From positions 1-27,946 of the forward strand of contig CAJUBL010000044.1 in NCBI GenBank assembly GCA_910584665.1: a DNA stretch of 27,946 nt, given 5' to 3'. How positions within the stretch are numbered: the stretch's first letter is position 1; every line of letters starts with the position of its first letter. Below the pieces are notes generated by a model that was not told where the DNA came from, searched no databases, and worked only from the letters and a program-made list of their open reading frames with translations. The position numbers and the translations under genes were made by a program. Origin of the DNA: an uncultured Muribaculaceae bacterium (GTDB taxonomy: Bacteria; Bacteroidota; Bacteroidia; Bacteroidales; Muribaculaceae). This document shows positions 15,828 through 24,550 of the stretch, piece by piece.

Positions 15828-18800
15828 ATGAAGAAACAATTTCCACGCCATCAGGCACTTGACCTGTCGGCTGTCAACAAGGAGGTACTTGACGAGTGGA
15901 CAAATGAGTCACTTTTCGAGCAAAGCATAAAGGAGCGCGACGGTGCTCCGTCATTTGTTTTCTTCGAGGGTCCGCCCTCGGCCAACGGAATGCCCGGCAT
16001 ACACCATGTCATGGCCCGCACCATCAAGGATATAATATGCCGCTACAAGACAATGAAAGGATTCCAGGTAAAACGTAAGGCCGGATGGGACACCCACGGT
16101 CTTCCGGTAGAGCTTGGAGTGGAGAAAAGTCTCGGTATAACCAAAGAGGATATCGGCCACAAGATCTCGGTCGACGACTACAACGCCGCCTGTCGCCGCG
16201 AGGTCATGAAATATACCCGCGAGTGGGAGACCCTGACCAGCAGAATGGGCTACTGGGTTGACATGCAGAATCCATATATCACCTACGACAACCGTTACAT
16301 AGAAAGTGTATGGTGGCTACTGAAACAACTCTATAAGAAAGGATATCTCTACAAGGGATACACAATCCAGCCATACTCTCCCGCAGCCGGCACAGGATTA
16401 AGCACCCACGAGCTGAACCAGCCGGGCTGTTACCGTGACGTAAAGGACACCACCGTCACCGCTGTTTTCAAGGCCATTGACACCAAGCCCGAGATGGAAG
16501 GATGGGGAACACCATGCTTCATAGCCTGGACCACCACCCCCTGGACTCTGCCGAGCAATACAGCTCTCTGTGTCGGTCCGAAAATAGACTACGATGTAAT
16601 CCGCACATACAATCCCTACAACGGAGAGAAAATTACTCTGGTAATGGCCCACGAACGCGTAGCGGCATACCTGAGACCCGAAGGAGCCGAAGCCGATATC
16701 GACACCTACACCCCCGGTGACAAGGTTATTCCTTATCGTATCGCAGGCAGCTGCAAAGGTTCAGAACTCGAGGGGTTACGCTATGAGCAGCTTATGCCCT
16801 GGGTAAGGCCGTGCGAGAAACTCTCTGATACCGCTCCGGCATTTGTCAACGACTATGCGGCATCCAATCCCGACCATGTATTCAATATTGGCAAAGACAG
16901 CTATGTCGAACTTGGCGAGCTTGCGTTCCGTGTGATAACCGGCGACTATGTGACGACTGAAGACGGTACCGGCATCGTACATATCGCACCGACATTCGGT
17001 GCCGATGACGCCCGCGTAGCCAAGGCCGCCGGCATCCCGTCACTGTTCATGATCAACCGGCGCGGAGAAACGCGTCCGATGGTCGACCTCACCGGCAAGT
17101 ATTACATACTCGACGAGTGCGCACCTGAATTTATAGCCCGGTGTGTCAATGTTCCGCTTTACGAGCACCATGCCGGCAACTACGTCAAGAACGCATATGA
17201 TCCTAAATTCAATCCAGACAGGAAATATGACGAGGCAGCCGCCACAAAGGCAGAGGACCTCAACATAGTGCTATGCCTCGAGATGAAACAGGCCGGTGAA
17301 GCGTTCCGAATAGAGAAACATATCCACAACTACCCCCACTGCTGGCGCACGGACAAGCCGGTGCTTTATTACCCGCTTGACAGCTGGTTCATCAGGACTA
17401 CAGCAGTACGCGAACGCCTTATGAAACTCAATGAGGATATAAAGTGGAAACCGGCCTCTACCGGCTCCGGCAGGTTCGGCAAATGGCTGGAGAACCTTCA
17501 GGACTGGAACCTGTCGCGCAGCCGCTACTGGGGCACACCGCTTCCTATATGGCGCACTGAGGACGGCACTGAAGAAAAATGTATTGAAAGCGTAGAGCAG
17601 CTATACGACGAGATCGATAAGTCGGTCAAAGCCGGCAATATGGTCTCAAACCCTTACAGAGACCGCGGATTCGTTCCCGGAGACTACTCGAAAGAAAACT
17701 ACGGAAAGATCGACTTACACCGCCCGTACGTAGATGACATTGTACTGACAGCCGACGACGGTCGTCCTATGCACCGTGAGACCGACCTCATTGATGTATG
17801 GTTTGATTCTGGTTCGATGCCATATGCCCAGCAGCACTATCCGTTCGAAAACAAGGAGGCAGTGGAGTGCGGCAGGCTATTCCCGGCCGACTTCATCGCC
17901 GAAGGTGTAGACCAGACACGTGGTTGGTTCTTCACCCTGCACGCTCTTGCCGGAATGGTTTTTGACTCGGTAGCCTATCGGGCTGTCATATCAAACGGCC
18001 TTGTACTCGACAAGGACGGTAACAAGATGTCAAAACGACTGGGTAACGCAGTAAATCCGTTCGAAACCATCGAAGAGTTCGGCGCCGACCCTGTACGCTG
18101 GTACATGATCTCCAACTCACAGCCCTGGGACAATCTCAAGTTTGACAAAGCCGGAGTAAAAGAAACCGCCCGTAAACTCTTCGCCACCCTGTTCAACACA
18201 TACTCGTTTTTTGCCGGATATGCCAATGTAGACGGATTTGACGGATCGGAGCCTATTGTTCCGGCTGACGGACGTCCGGAGATCGACCGCTGGATATTAT
18301 CTCAGCTGAACTCTCTCATAACCGAGGTCGACGATGCGCTTGATGACTACGAGCCGACACGCGCCGCACGCGCCATATCGGCGTTTATCGACGAGCACCT
18401 GTCAAACTGGTATGTGCGTCTGAATCGCAAACGCTTCTGGGGAGGAAGTATGGACACAGACAAAATAGCCGCCTACCAGACCTTATATACATGTCTGGAG
18501 ACTGTCGCCCGCCTGATGGCTCCGTTCGCACCATTCTATGCTCACCGCCTGTATGCCGACCTCGCCGGCACCACCGGACACACGGCCAAAGGATCGGTTC
18601 ATCTGGAATCATTCCCTGTGGCCGACACTTCGCTTATCAATGTTGATCTGGAACGCAGGATGCAGCTTGCCCAGACCATAACATCAATGGTTCTGGCGCT
18701 GCGTCGCAAAGCCAACCAGAAAGTGCGCCAGCCCCTGCAGACTATCATGATACCTCCGGTCAACAGCGCCCAGCGTACCGACATTGAGTCAATGAAAGAT

Positions 18801-19397
18801 CTTATACTAACCGAGATCAATGTCAAGGCTTTAGAATTTGTAGAACCTGATGCCGGCGTACTCGTGAAGAAGATCAGACCCGACTTCAAGAAACTCGGAG
18901 CAAAACACGGCAAGCAGATGAAGATGGTAGCAGCAGCCATAGCCTCTATGACACAGCAGGACATCATCATGCTCGAGGGAGCCGGATCATTCGATCTGTC
19001 GACCGGTGAAAATTCCGTCACGCTCTCAATTGACGAAGTGACCATAGTATCGGAGGATATCCCCGGCTGGCTCGTGACCAACGAGGGCAACGTTACCGTA
19101 GCTCTTGATGTCACTGTCTCACCTGAACTGCGTGCCGAAGGTATGGCACGCGAGCTGGTGAACCGAATCCAGAACATACGCAAGAGCCGTGACTACGACA
19201 TCACGGACCGCATCATCGTCACCATCAACCCCGACGAGCTTGTCAACGACTCAGTGACAACACATCGCGACTATATCGCCGGTCAGGTACTTGCAAACAG
19301 ACTGGAACTGGCTCCCGTAACTCCCTCCGCCGAAGATGAGACACTTGTCATTGACGGTACCCCGATCATAGTAAACGTAACATTAGACAAACAATAA
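15828..19397 (+). CDS. ileS: Isoleucyl-tRNA synthetase (large, eukaryote-like type)
   Basis: A 1189-residue class I synthetase charging tRNA-Ile. The ATP-site HIGH motif appears as GIHH (residues 57-60) in the context FFEGPPSANGMPGIHHVMAR, and KMSKR is at 733-737. The editing domain carries AWTTTPWTLPSNTA, and DVWFDSGSMPYAQ and EGVDQTRGWFFTLHAL belong to the catalytic core. The C-terminus ends without the cysteine zinc finger of E. coli-type IleRS. Length, GIHH and the missing zinc finger fit the eukaryote-like group found in Bacteroidetes, which is often less sensitive to mupirocin. First gene of the run to lspA; 14 bases separate it from the next gene. Confidence 0.97.
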   Translation: MKKQFPRHQALDLSAVNKEVLDEWTNESLFEQSIKERDGAPSFVFFEGPPSANGMPGIHHVMARTIKDIICRYKTMKGFQVKRKAGWDTHGLPVELGVEKSLGITKEDIGHKISVDDYNAACRREVMKYTREWETLTSRMGYWVDMQNPYITYDNRYIESVWWLLKQLYKKGYLYKGYTIQPYSPAAGTGLSTHELNQPGCYRDVKDTTVTAVFKAIDTKPEMEGWGTPCFIAWTTTPWTLPSNTALCVGPKIDYDVIRTYNPYNGEKITLVMAHERVAAYLRPEGAEADIDTYTPGDKVIPYRIAGSCKGSELEGLRYEQLMPWVRPCEKLSDTAPAFVNDYAASNPDHVFNIGKDSYVELGELAFRVITGDYVTTEDGTGIVHIAPTFGADDARVAKAAGIPSLFMINRRGETRPMVDLTGKYYILDECAPEFIARCVNVPLYEHHAGNYVKNAYDPKFNPDRKYDEAAATKAEDLNIVLCLEMKQAGEAFRIEKHIHNYPHCWRTDKPVLYYPLDSWFIRTTAVRERLMKLNEDIKWKPASTGSGRFGKWLENLQDWNLSRSRYWGTPLPIWRTEDGTEEKCIESVEQLYDEIDKSVKAGNMVSNPYRDRGFVPGDYSKENYGKIDLHRPYVDDIVLTADDGRPMHRETDLIDVWFDSGSMPYAQQHYPFENKEAVECGRLFPADFIAEGVDQTRGWFFTLHALAGMVFDSVAYRAVISNGLVLDKDGNKMSKRLGNAVNPFETIEEFGADPVRWYMISNSQPWDNLKFDKAGVKETARKLFATLFNTYSFFAGYANVDGFDGSEPIVPADGRPEIDRWILSQLNSLITEVDDALDDYEPTRAARAISAFIDEHLSNWYVRLNRKRFWGGSMDTDKIAAYQTLYTCLETVARLMAPFAPFYAHRLYADLAGTTGHTAKGSVHLESFPVADTSLINVDLERRMQLAQTITSMVLALRRKANQKVRQPLQTIMIPPVNSAQRTDIESMKDLILTEINVKALEFVEPDAGVLVKKIRPDFKKLGAKHGKQMKMVAAAIASMTQQDIIMLEGAGSFDLSTGENSVTLSIDEVTIVSEDIPGWLVTNEGNVTVALDVTVSPELRAEGMARELVNRIQNIRKSRDYDITDRIIVTINPDELVNDSVTTHRDYIAGQVLANRLELAPVTPSAEDETLVIDGTPIIVNVTLDKQ

Positions 19398-19411
19398 ACA
19401 CACATTAGAAA

Positions 19412-19795
19412 ATGAATACCACCGACCGACCCAGATACAGCGACGAAGAACTTGAGGAATTTCGTCAGCTCATACTCGCCAAACTGGAAAAAGCCCAACG
19501 TGAATATGACACTCTGTGTGAAGAATGGAACAACGGTGAAGGCAACGATACTGCCGACACTGCCGCCACATTCAAAGTGCTTGAAGAGGGCGCATACACC
19601 CTGGGGAAAGAAGAAGCTTCCCGCATGGCCCAGCGACAGCTTGACTTCATAAAGAAACTGCAGGCAGCCCTCGTACGCATCGACAACAAGACCTACGGCA
19701 TATGTCGGGAAACCGGCCGGCTCATACCCAAAGAACGCCTGCGCGCTGTACCACATGCAACCCTCAGTATCGACGGCAAGAACATGAAAAAATGA
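19412..19795 (+). CDS. TraR/DksA-like protein with a degenerate zinc finger
   Basis: A 127-residue protein with an N-terminal helical hairpin (about 10-90) and a C-terminal region aligned with the DksA zinc finger: YGICRETGRLIPKERLRAVP then HATLSIDG. In DksA the finger has four cysteines; here only the first remains, and the other three positions read Thr, Ser and Gly. DksA-family proteins bind in the RNA polymerase secondary channel and modulate transcription with ppGpp. Whether this one does is inference. It overlaps lspA by 4 bases (ATGA), so the two are translationally coupled. Confidence 0.85.
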   Translation: MNTTDRPRYSDEELEEFRQLILAKLEKAQREYDTLCEEWNNGEGNDTADTAATFKVLEEGAYTLGKEEASRMAQRQLDFIKKLQAALVRIDNKTYGICRETGRLIPKERLRAVPHATLSIDGKNMKK

Positions 19796-20430
19796 AATTA
19801 TCAAGAGGATACTTAGCTCTCATCATCATCCTGGCAGTAATCATACTTGACCAGGTTGCCAAAATATGGATCAAAACCCATTTCTACCTTGGCGAAAGCT
19901 ATGAGGTCACATCGTGGTTTCAGATACACTTTATTGAGAACAACGGTATGGCATTCGGATGGGAACTGGGCAGCAAGCTGATGCTCACACTCTTCCGTCT
20001 TGTCCTCACGGCCCTGCTCATAATCTACATGTGGAAGCTTCGCCGCCAGCCCATGGTAAAGACAGGCTATATGGTATGCCTGTCTCTTATAACCGCCGGA
20101 GCCATAGGAAATATTATCGACTGTGCTTTCTACGGACTCATATTCAACGACCCGATGCCTCCCGAGACTGCCACATTGTTTCCAGAGGGAGGAGGATACG
20201 GCACGTTACTCCACGGCAAGGTGGTAGACATGCTATACTTTCCCCTCGTAAGCTGGTACTGGCCCGACTGGATACCATGGGTAGGAGGAGAACGATTCGA
20301 ATTTTTCCAGCCGGTATTCAATATCGCCGATGCGGCGATATCGGTGGGCATTATTGTTTTGCTGCTATTCTATAGACGCAGTCTTTCATCGCCCCAGACT
20401 ACCCGTCCGACCGAGACAGGATCAAAGTAA
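19792..20430 (+). CDS. lspA: Lipoprotein signal peptidase (signal peptidase II)
   Basis: A 212-residue inner-membrane aspartic protease that cuts prolipoproteins before the lipidated cysteine. Four hydrophobic segments are visible. Conserved motifs are LDQVAKIWI (19-27), ENNGMAFG (49-56), GAIGNIID with catalytic Asp110, and FNIADAAIS with catalytic Asp180. The insertion between GNIID and GKVVDMLYF (about 120-140) makes it longer than the E. coli enzyme, as I recall for other Bacteroidetes LspA. The start at 19792 was chosen because the membrane segment begins there and it overlaps the upstream stop as ATGA; a frame-open start at 19702 would lie inside the previous gene. Confidence 0.95.
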   Translation: MKLSRGYLALIIILAVIILDQVAKIWIKTHFYLGESYEVTSWFQIHFIENNGMAFGWELGSKLMLTLFRLVLTALLIIYMWKLRRQPMVKTGYMVCLSLITAGAIGNIIDCAFYGLIFNDPMPPETATLFPEGGGYGTLLHGKVVDMLYFPLVSWYWPDWIPWVGGERFEFFQPVFNIADAAISVGIIVLLLFYRRSLSSPQTTRPTETGSK

Positions 20431-20435
20431 GCATC

Positions 20436-21245
20436 ATGAAACACCACGGACCACTATATCTTCTATCGATACTCATCGTTGCTACAGTTGCATCTTCATG
20501 CTCCAAGACACCTGGCGGAGTCCTCGAACCTGAGGAAATGGCGTCACTGATAGCCGACGTATATCGTGGCGAAGCGGTCATAGAGTTCAATCATGCAAGC
20601 TACTATAACGATTCTCTAAAGAAAGTGGTAAAGCAATCCGTTCTCACCGCTCACGGTGTCAATCAGGAAGAATTCGACAGTTCACTCTCATGGTACGGCC
20701 ACCACATCGGAGACTATATCAGAATCTGCGACCGTGCAGTCGAAATTCTCGAAGCTGAAGCCAAAGCGATACCCGACGATCCGACCGGCTCCAACCAGAT
20801 GGTAGTGGCCGGAGACTCCGCCCAGGTATGGCCATTATCCCGCTACTACCTCATAACATCAAACACACCGGGTCGTCATGTCATTTTCAACCTTACCCCC
20901 GACGAGACCTGGGAACATGGCGACGAATATCAGCTGGCATTCAAGATTATAAACTCACGCACACCCGTCAGAAGTCTGCTTGCGACATCCTACGAAGACG
21001 GCCGTACCGAATATACGAGCCATGAGCAAAACGAAGACGGATGGTCACGCTCTACTCTGAGGCTCGACTCAACCCGCACTTCAAAGTCGATCTACGGATT
21101 CATTGAATTCAATCCGGCTGACGGTGAGAACATCTACGTGGACAGCATATCGCTCATACGCACGCGATTGAACCCCGCTACCTACCGCAACCGATACCGT
21201 CAGAATACTTTCGACTATGGCAAGAAATCCGATAACGATCACTGA
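20436..21245 (+). CDS. DUF4296 family lipoprotein
   Basis: A 269-residue protein with a lipoprotein signal, LLSILIVATVASSC, lipid-attachment Cys22. The residues after the cysteine (SKTPGG) lack the acidic surface-export signal of Bacteroidetes lipoproteins, so it is probably on the periplasmic side. The next stretch, PEEMASLIADVYRGEAVIEF, is typical of DUF4296. It has no known function and no enzyme motif. The C-terminal half is beta-rich and Tyr/Arg-rich. It starts 5 bases after lspA, the enzyme that would process it. Confidence 0.8.
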   Translation: MKHHGPLYLLSILIVATVASSCSKTPGGVLEPEEMASLIADVYRGEAVIEFNHASYYNDSLKKVVKQSVLTAHGVNQEEFDSSLSWYGHHIGDYIRICDRAVEILEAEAKAIPDDPTGSNQMVVAGDSAQVWPLSRYYLITSNTPGRHVIFNLTPDETWEHGDEYQLAFKIINSRTPVRSLLATSYEDGRTEYTSHEQNEDGWSRSTLRLDSTRTSKSIYGFIEFNPADGENIYVDSISLIRTRLNPATYRNRYRQNTFDYGKKSDNDH

Positions 21246-21582
21246 TATACCTTCAATATCATGCCGCAGATTACTTGCCGGTACATTATACACATCGCAT
21301 GGCATTGACAGACAGATATTGATAACAATAAATGGTTCGGAGCTTTCGCTCGAACCATTTGCCAGTGAAATTCACTCCACAATATTCGCATCACGGATAG
21401 CTCTTATAGAAAAACGAGATTTCGCCCGGCTACCCGCCGAAGCTCTTACACTTCGGAATACAGACGATCAATACCGTCTGCTCGCAAAATTTCTTGCCGG
21501 GAAAGACCTCAGGATCTGCGATACTCTGATTCTGTCCTTAGGCCAGAACCCGACACTTGTCAGCCTGACAATCCAATCTTAA
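21217..21582 (+). CDS. Small protein of unknown function
   Basis: A 121-residue frame starting at an ATG inside the end of the DUF4296 gene (29-base overlap) and ending in a TAA shared with the convergent acetyltransferase gene. I do not recognise a family. It has no signal peptide or membrane segment, and repeated Leu/Ile-rich stretches suggest a small cytosolic alpha/beta fold. Support for its being real: it fills the 333-base space left between its neighbours, lies in phase with a polycistronic run, and has ordinary base composition. Against: no motif and a long overlap. Confidence 0.6.
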   Translation: MARNPITITDIPSISCRRLLAGTLYTSHGIDRQILITINGSELSLEPFASEIHSTIFASRIALIEKRDFARLPAEALTLRNTDDQYRLLAKFLAGKDLRICDTLILSLGQNPTLVSLTIQS

Positions 21583-22703
21583 TCCATCATCATCGAGATG
21601 TACGGACGAGCTGTAGGGATCTCAAAGATATCGCCTATAGGGGTGTCGCTGCACAGGATCGAAAGCAGAATCTCCGGGGTCACATCAAGATCTATATTAC
21701 CACTAAAACCGTCGTTAACCACGACCTCTCCGCGATCTATTATATATATATGGGAGTTGCACGACAATATAGGATCATATAAACGTATTCGATAACTTAA
21801 CTTCGGATAACGTGTCGCATACGATTCGAGCAGCTTTCGTGCGTTAACAATACGCGCCATTCCACGGGCATGCATAGGAATATGACGTTCATCCGGGGGA
21901 GCCATCACACTGACAGGTCGCGACGGATACAATCCGGTTACTCTGTCCAATGCCGCCTGTCGGGCATCATAACTGACCGACAGCAATTCCCGCACTACAA
22001 TGCGGTCGCCCGACGGAGCCGCAAGCGCTACTGCCGAAACAAGACCGGTATCGACATCTCGTAACGCGATTGTATGGCCTCCATCAAGGGTCACATCAGC
22101 CAGAATAGCCTGAAAGTCATCATATGTATGAAGAACAGCATTATTCCGTTGACGCAACATATAGTCAACCGCATTATAAACCTCGTGACTATCAGAAGGA
22201 TCTACAGCCGAGTATGTACCTGTATATTCAAATTTATGCACATCTGTATAACGCTCTTCGTCAATATAAAATACTGTCGAAAATCCAAGACGATCATAAT
22301 AACGGAACAGTCTGCGACTTGCCGGAATGACAGATACGACTGCATCGCCACGGTCATAAGCCTTCTCAAACGCATCACATATAAGCTGTTTCATATAGCC
22401 GCGATTACGATAGCGACGACGGGTTACCGCACCGGATATATATCCCATAGGAACAGGTGTGGAATGAAAATACAACGTATACCGTTGAAGCAATAATGAA
22501 CTCGCTATCACATCATCATCGTCTCCCGCAGTCAATATCATCAGGTCATCAGGATGATACACTTTCTCAAAATACATATCAAGCCAATGTTCCTCAGGAG
22601 CAAAGACCTCCCGCCACATCTGTTTTATGACTTTTCCGGTTGCCGGGTCATCAAGCCCTGTATCTATCCGGGCGAACGTATCTGTTTTTTCAATGGACTT
22701 CAT
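21579..22703 (-). CDS. GNAT acetyltransferase with C-terminal SCP2-like domain (Eis-like)
   Basis: A 374-residue protein. The N-terminal GNAT domain (about 20-150) has the acetyl-CoA loop RRYRNRGYMKQLI (Arg99-Asn-Arg-Gly-Tyr103) and DRLGFSTVFY near 135. A second region follows, and the C-terminal about 100 residues (RIVNARKLLESYA onward, to SGNIDLDVTPEILLSIL) resemble the sterol-carrier-protein-like domain of Eis-type N-acetyltransferases. The substrate is unknown; characterised Eis proteins acetylate amines including aminoglycosides, but that is not implied here. The gene is monocistronic and convergent with the lspA run. Confidence 0.85.
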   Translation of the reverse strand: MKSIEKTDTFARIDTGLDDPATGKVIKQMWREVFAPEEHWLDMYFEKVYHPDDLMILTAGDDDDVIASSLLLQRYTLYFHSTPVPMGYISGAVTRRRYRNRGYMKQLICDAFEKAYDRGDAVVSVIPASRRLFRYYDRLGFSTVFYIDEERYTDVHKFEYTGTYSAVDPSDSHEVYNAVDYMLRQRNNAVLHTYDDFQAILADVTLDGGHTIALRDVDTGLVSAVALAAPSGDRIVVRELLSVSYDARQAALDRVTGLYPSRPVSVMAPPDERHIPMHARGMARIVNARKLLESYATRYPKLSYRIRLYDPILSCNSHIYIIDRGEVVVNDGFSGNIDLDVTPEILLSILCSDTPIGDIFEIPTARPYISMMMD

Positions 22704-23095
22704 AATATATCTGTATTACTGATTTATGTGATGTATTACATTTTATATGTTAACAACTTTAAATACATTTTTGTTTCACATCGTAATACAAAACATAAAA
22801 TCTGTCATATTTTTTGTAATACAGCAATTTTTTAAAGCGATCCAATCAACATATATAAACAATATTATAATAATACAATAATCATATTATTAAATCAGCG
22901 AACTATTTATTCGATTATAACATCATAACTATCAGTATATTTATACGAAGAACAATTTTTTTCTCATTTTTTCCATAAAAATTTTTGGTAAATTAATTTT
23001 TCGTCGTACATTTGCAACATGATTGTAACATTATCGTAACCACATACAGTCAGCGAACATACAGACACCACATAAACAACCTAAAAGTTTCAATT
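22704..23095. promoter_or_regulatory. AT-rich divergent intergenic region with four TGTATTAC boxes
   Basis: This 392-base stretch has no gene that I can support. It holds TGTATTAC at 22712-22719 and 22732-22739 (20 bp apart) and the reverse GTAATACA at 22783-22790 and 22816-22823. From about 22840 to 23006 the DNA is strongly AT-rich. The sigma-factor promoter lies at 22984-23014. I found no exact promoter for the acetyltransferase gene. Confidence 0.5.
22984..23014 (+). promoter_or_regulatory. Promoter of the ECF sigma gene (Bacteroidetes type)
   Basis: TTTG (22984-22987), 19 bp, then TACATTTG (23007-23014): an exact match to the Bacteroidetes housekeeping consensus. AT-rich DNA just upstream could act as an UP-like element. 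A start near 23021 gives a leader of about 75 bases. Because the box is of the primary-sigma type, the ECF gene is probably not simply autoregulated. Confidence 0.75.
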
Positions 23096-23602
23096 ATGAG
23101 TTCAAAAAATTTCCAGACAAAACTCCTCGACCTCCAGAGCAATCTTCTCAACTTCGCATATATGCTGACCAGCAACCGTGACGATGCCTATGACCTTTTA
23201 CAGGATACAACACTGAAAGTTCTTGACAATGAAGATAAGTATGTAGACAATGTCAACTTCAAAGGATGGGTATTCACTATCATGCGCAACATCTTCATCA
23301 ACAACTATCGCAAAGTTGTACGTTCTGCTACAATAATAGATCAGACTGAAGATCTCTACCATCTGAACCTGCCCCAGGATTCAGGTATTGACAATCCCGA
23401 AGGATCGTTTGCCGCTCAGGAGATAACTGCTGCAATCAATTCATTCAGCGATGACTACCGCATCCCCTTCTCCATGCACGTGGCCGGTTACAAGTATAAC
23501 GAGATCGCAGAAAAAATGAATCTGCCGCTCGGAACAGTCAAAAGCCGGATATTTTTTGCACGCCAAAGGCTTCAGACTATGCTTGCAGACTACAACAATT
23601 GA
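23096..23602 (+). CDS. ECF-type RNA polymerase sigma factor
   Basis: A 168-residue sigma-70 family protein. Region 2 covers about 15-75 (NLLNFAYMLTSNRDDAYDLL, then the -10-recognition part NVNFKGWVFTIMRNIFINNY), and region 4 covers about 110-165, with the helix-turn-helix in KYNEIAEKMNLPLGTVKSRI. Regions 1.1 and 3 are absent, as expected for ECF factors. The start at 23096 was chosen because it gives the normal family N-terminus (MSSKNFQTKLLDLQSNLL); an upstream ATG at 23012 overlaps the promoter. No anti-sigma gene follows; a hairpin terminator comes next, so it is an orphan. It resembles a sigma factor I recall as common across Bacteroidales. Confidence 0.93.
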   Translation: MSSKNFQTKLLDLQSNLLNFAYMLTSNRDDAYDLLQDTTLKVLDNEDKYVDNVNFKGWVFTIMRNIFINNYRKVVRSATIIDQTEDLYHLNLPQDSGIDNPEGSFAAQEITAAINSFSDDYRIPFSMHVAGYKYNEIAEKMNLPLGTVKSRIFFARQRLQTMLADYNN

Positions 23603-23719
23603 ATTATATATCGACCTCACTGATACGGCATAACGGCAGTTTTACCGACATAAACCCGGATCAGGAACTCATTGAAACAAAAAACAGCCGTATTCAGAAA
23701 GAATTAAGCTACACATAAT

Positions 23720-23758
23720 AAAACCGCCCGGAATCTAAATTGATTCACAGGCGGTTTT
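23720..23758. terminator. Bidirectional terminator between the sigma gene and the zinc-ribbon gene
   Basis: AAAACCGCC (23720-23728) pairs with GGCGGTTTT (23750-23758), and an inner GAATC/GATTC pairing extends the stem. T-tracts flank it in both readings. It sits between two convergent genes and fits a two-way intrinsic terminator. Confidence 0.85.
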
Positions 23759-23777
23759 AATATTGTTATCAGAAAGA

Positions 23778-24542
23778 CTACTGTTCCTCTATTCCTGCAA
23801 GCTCGGGATCAATAAGAATACGACCACAATACTCACATACTATAATTTTCTTGTGCATCTTTATCTCCAGCTGCTTCTGGGGGGGGATACGGTTAAAACA
23901 CCCGCCACAGGCATTACGCTGAATATATACAACGCCAAGACCATTGCGGGCACTCTTACGTATACGTTTGAACGCAGCAAGCGTACGGGCATCAATATTA
24001 GGCTCGAGGCCTTTGGCCTGCTCACGCAACCGTTCCTCGTCCTGCCGTGTTTCCGATACAATCTCATCAAGTTCCGATTTCTTCTCGGCAAGAATATGCT
24101 CACGATCAGCAAGTTCCTCCTTTGTTGCCTGAATCTTACCGGTAAGGGTATCGACAGCACGGTTAAACTCATTAATGTGACGCTCACTGAGCTGGATTTC
24201 AAGCGATTGGAACTCAGACTCCTTATTAAGGAGGTCAAATTCGCGGTTATTGCGTACGTTGTCAATCTGCTCCTTGTAGCGGGCAATCTTCTCCTTAGCC
24301 TCTGTTATCTTGGCATTCTCTGCGGCAAGTTTACGCTTAAGCTCCTCTGTCTCACGAGTATAATTGACTATACGTGTACGCAGACCTTCGATGTGATCCT
24401 CAAGATCCTTGACTTCGAGAGGCAACTCACCGCGAATGGTCTTGATACGGTCTATTTCCGACAGCGTAGTCTGCAACTCGTAGAGCGCCTTAAGACGATC
24501 CTCAACCGACAGATTTTCGGATTTTGTTTTATCAGTAGCCAT
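23778..24542 (-). CDS. Coiled-coil protein with C-terminal C4 zinc ribbon (CT398/DUF164-like)
   Basis: A 254-residue protein. Residues 15-180 form a long charged coiled-coil hairpin rich in Glu, Lys and Leu. The C-terminus is a zinc ribbon with CGGC (212-215) and CEYC (236-239). This is the arrangement of the C4-type zinc-ribbon family represented by Chlamydia CT398 and Helicobacter HP0958. HP0958-type proteins have been linked to sigma-54 and flagellar RNA control, but no such partner is visible here, so the role is unknown. It follows the nif3-like gene by 8 bases and ends at a strong terminator. A longer frame on the opposite strand over the same DNA is not supported by any motif. Confidence 0.88.
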   Translation of the reverse strand: MATDKTKSENLSVEDRLKALYELQTTLSEIDRIKTIRGELPLEVKDLEDHIEGLRTRIVNYTRETEELKRKLAAENAKITEAKEKIARYKEQIDNVRNNREFDLLNKESEFQSLEIQLSERHINEFNRAVDTLTGKIQATKEELADREHILAEKKSELDEIVSETRQDEERLREQAKGLEPNIDARTLAAFKRIRKSARNGLGVVYIQRNACGGCFNRIPPQKQLEIKMHKKIIVCEYCGRILIDPELAGIEEQ

Positions 24543-24550
24543 ATTAATGC

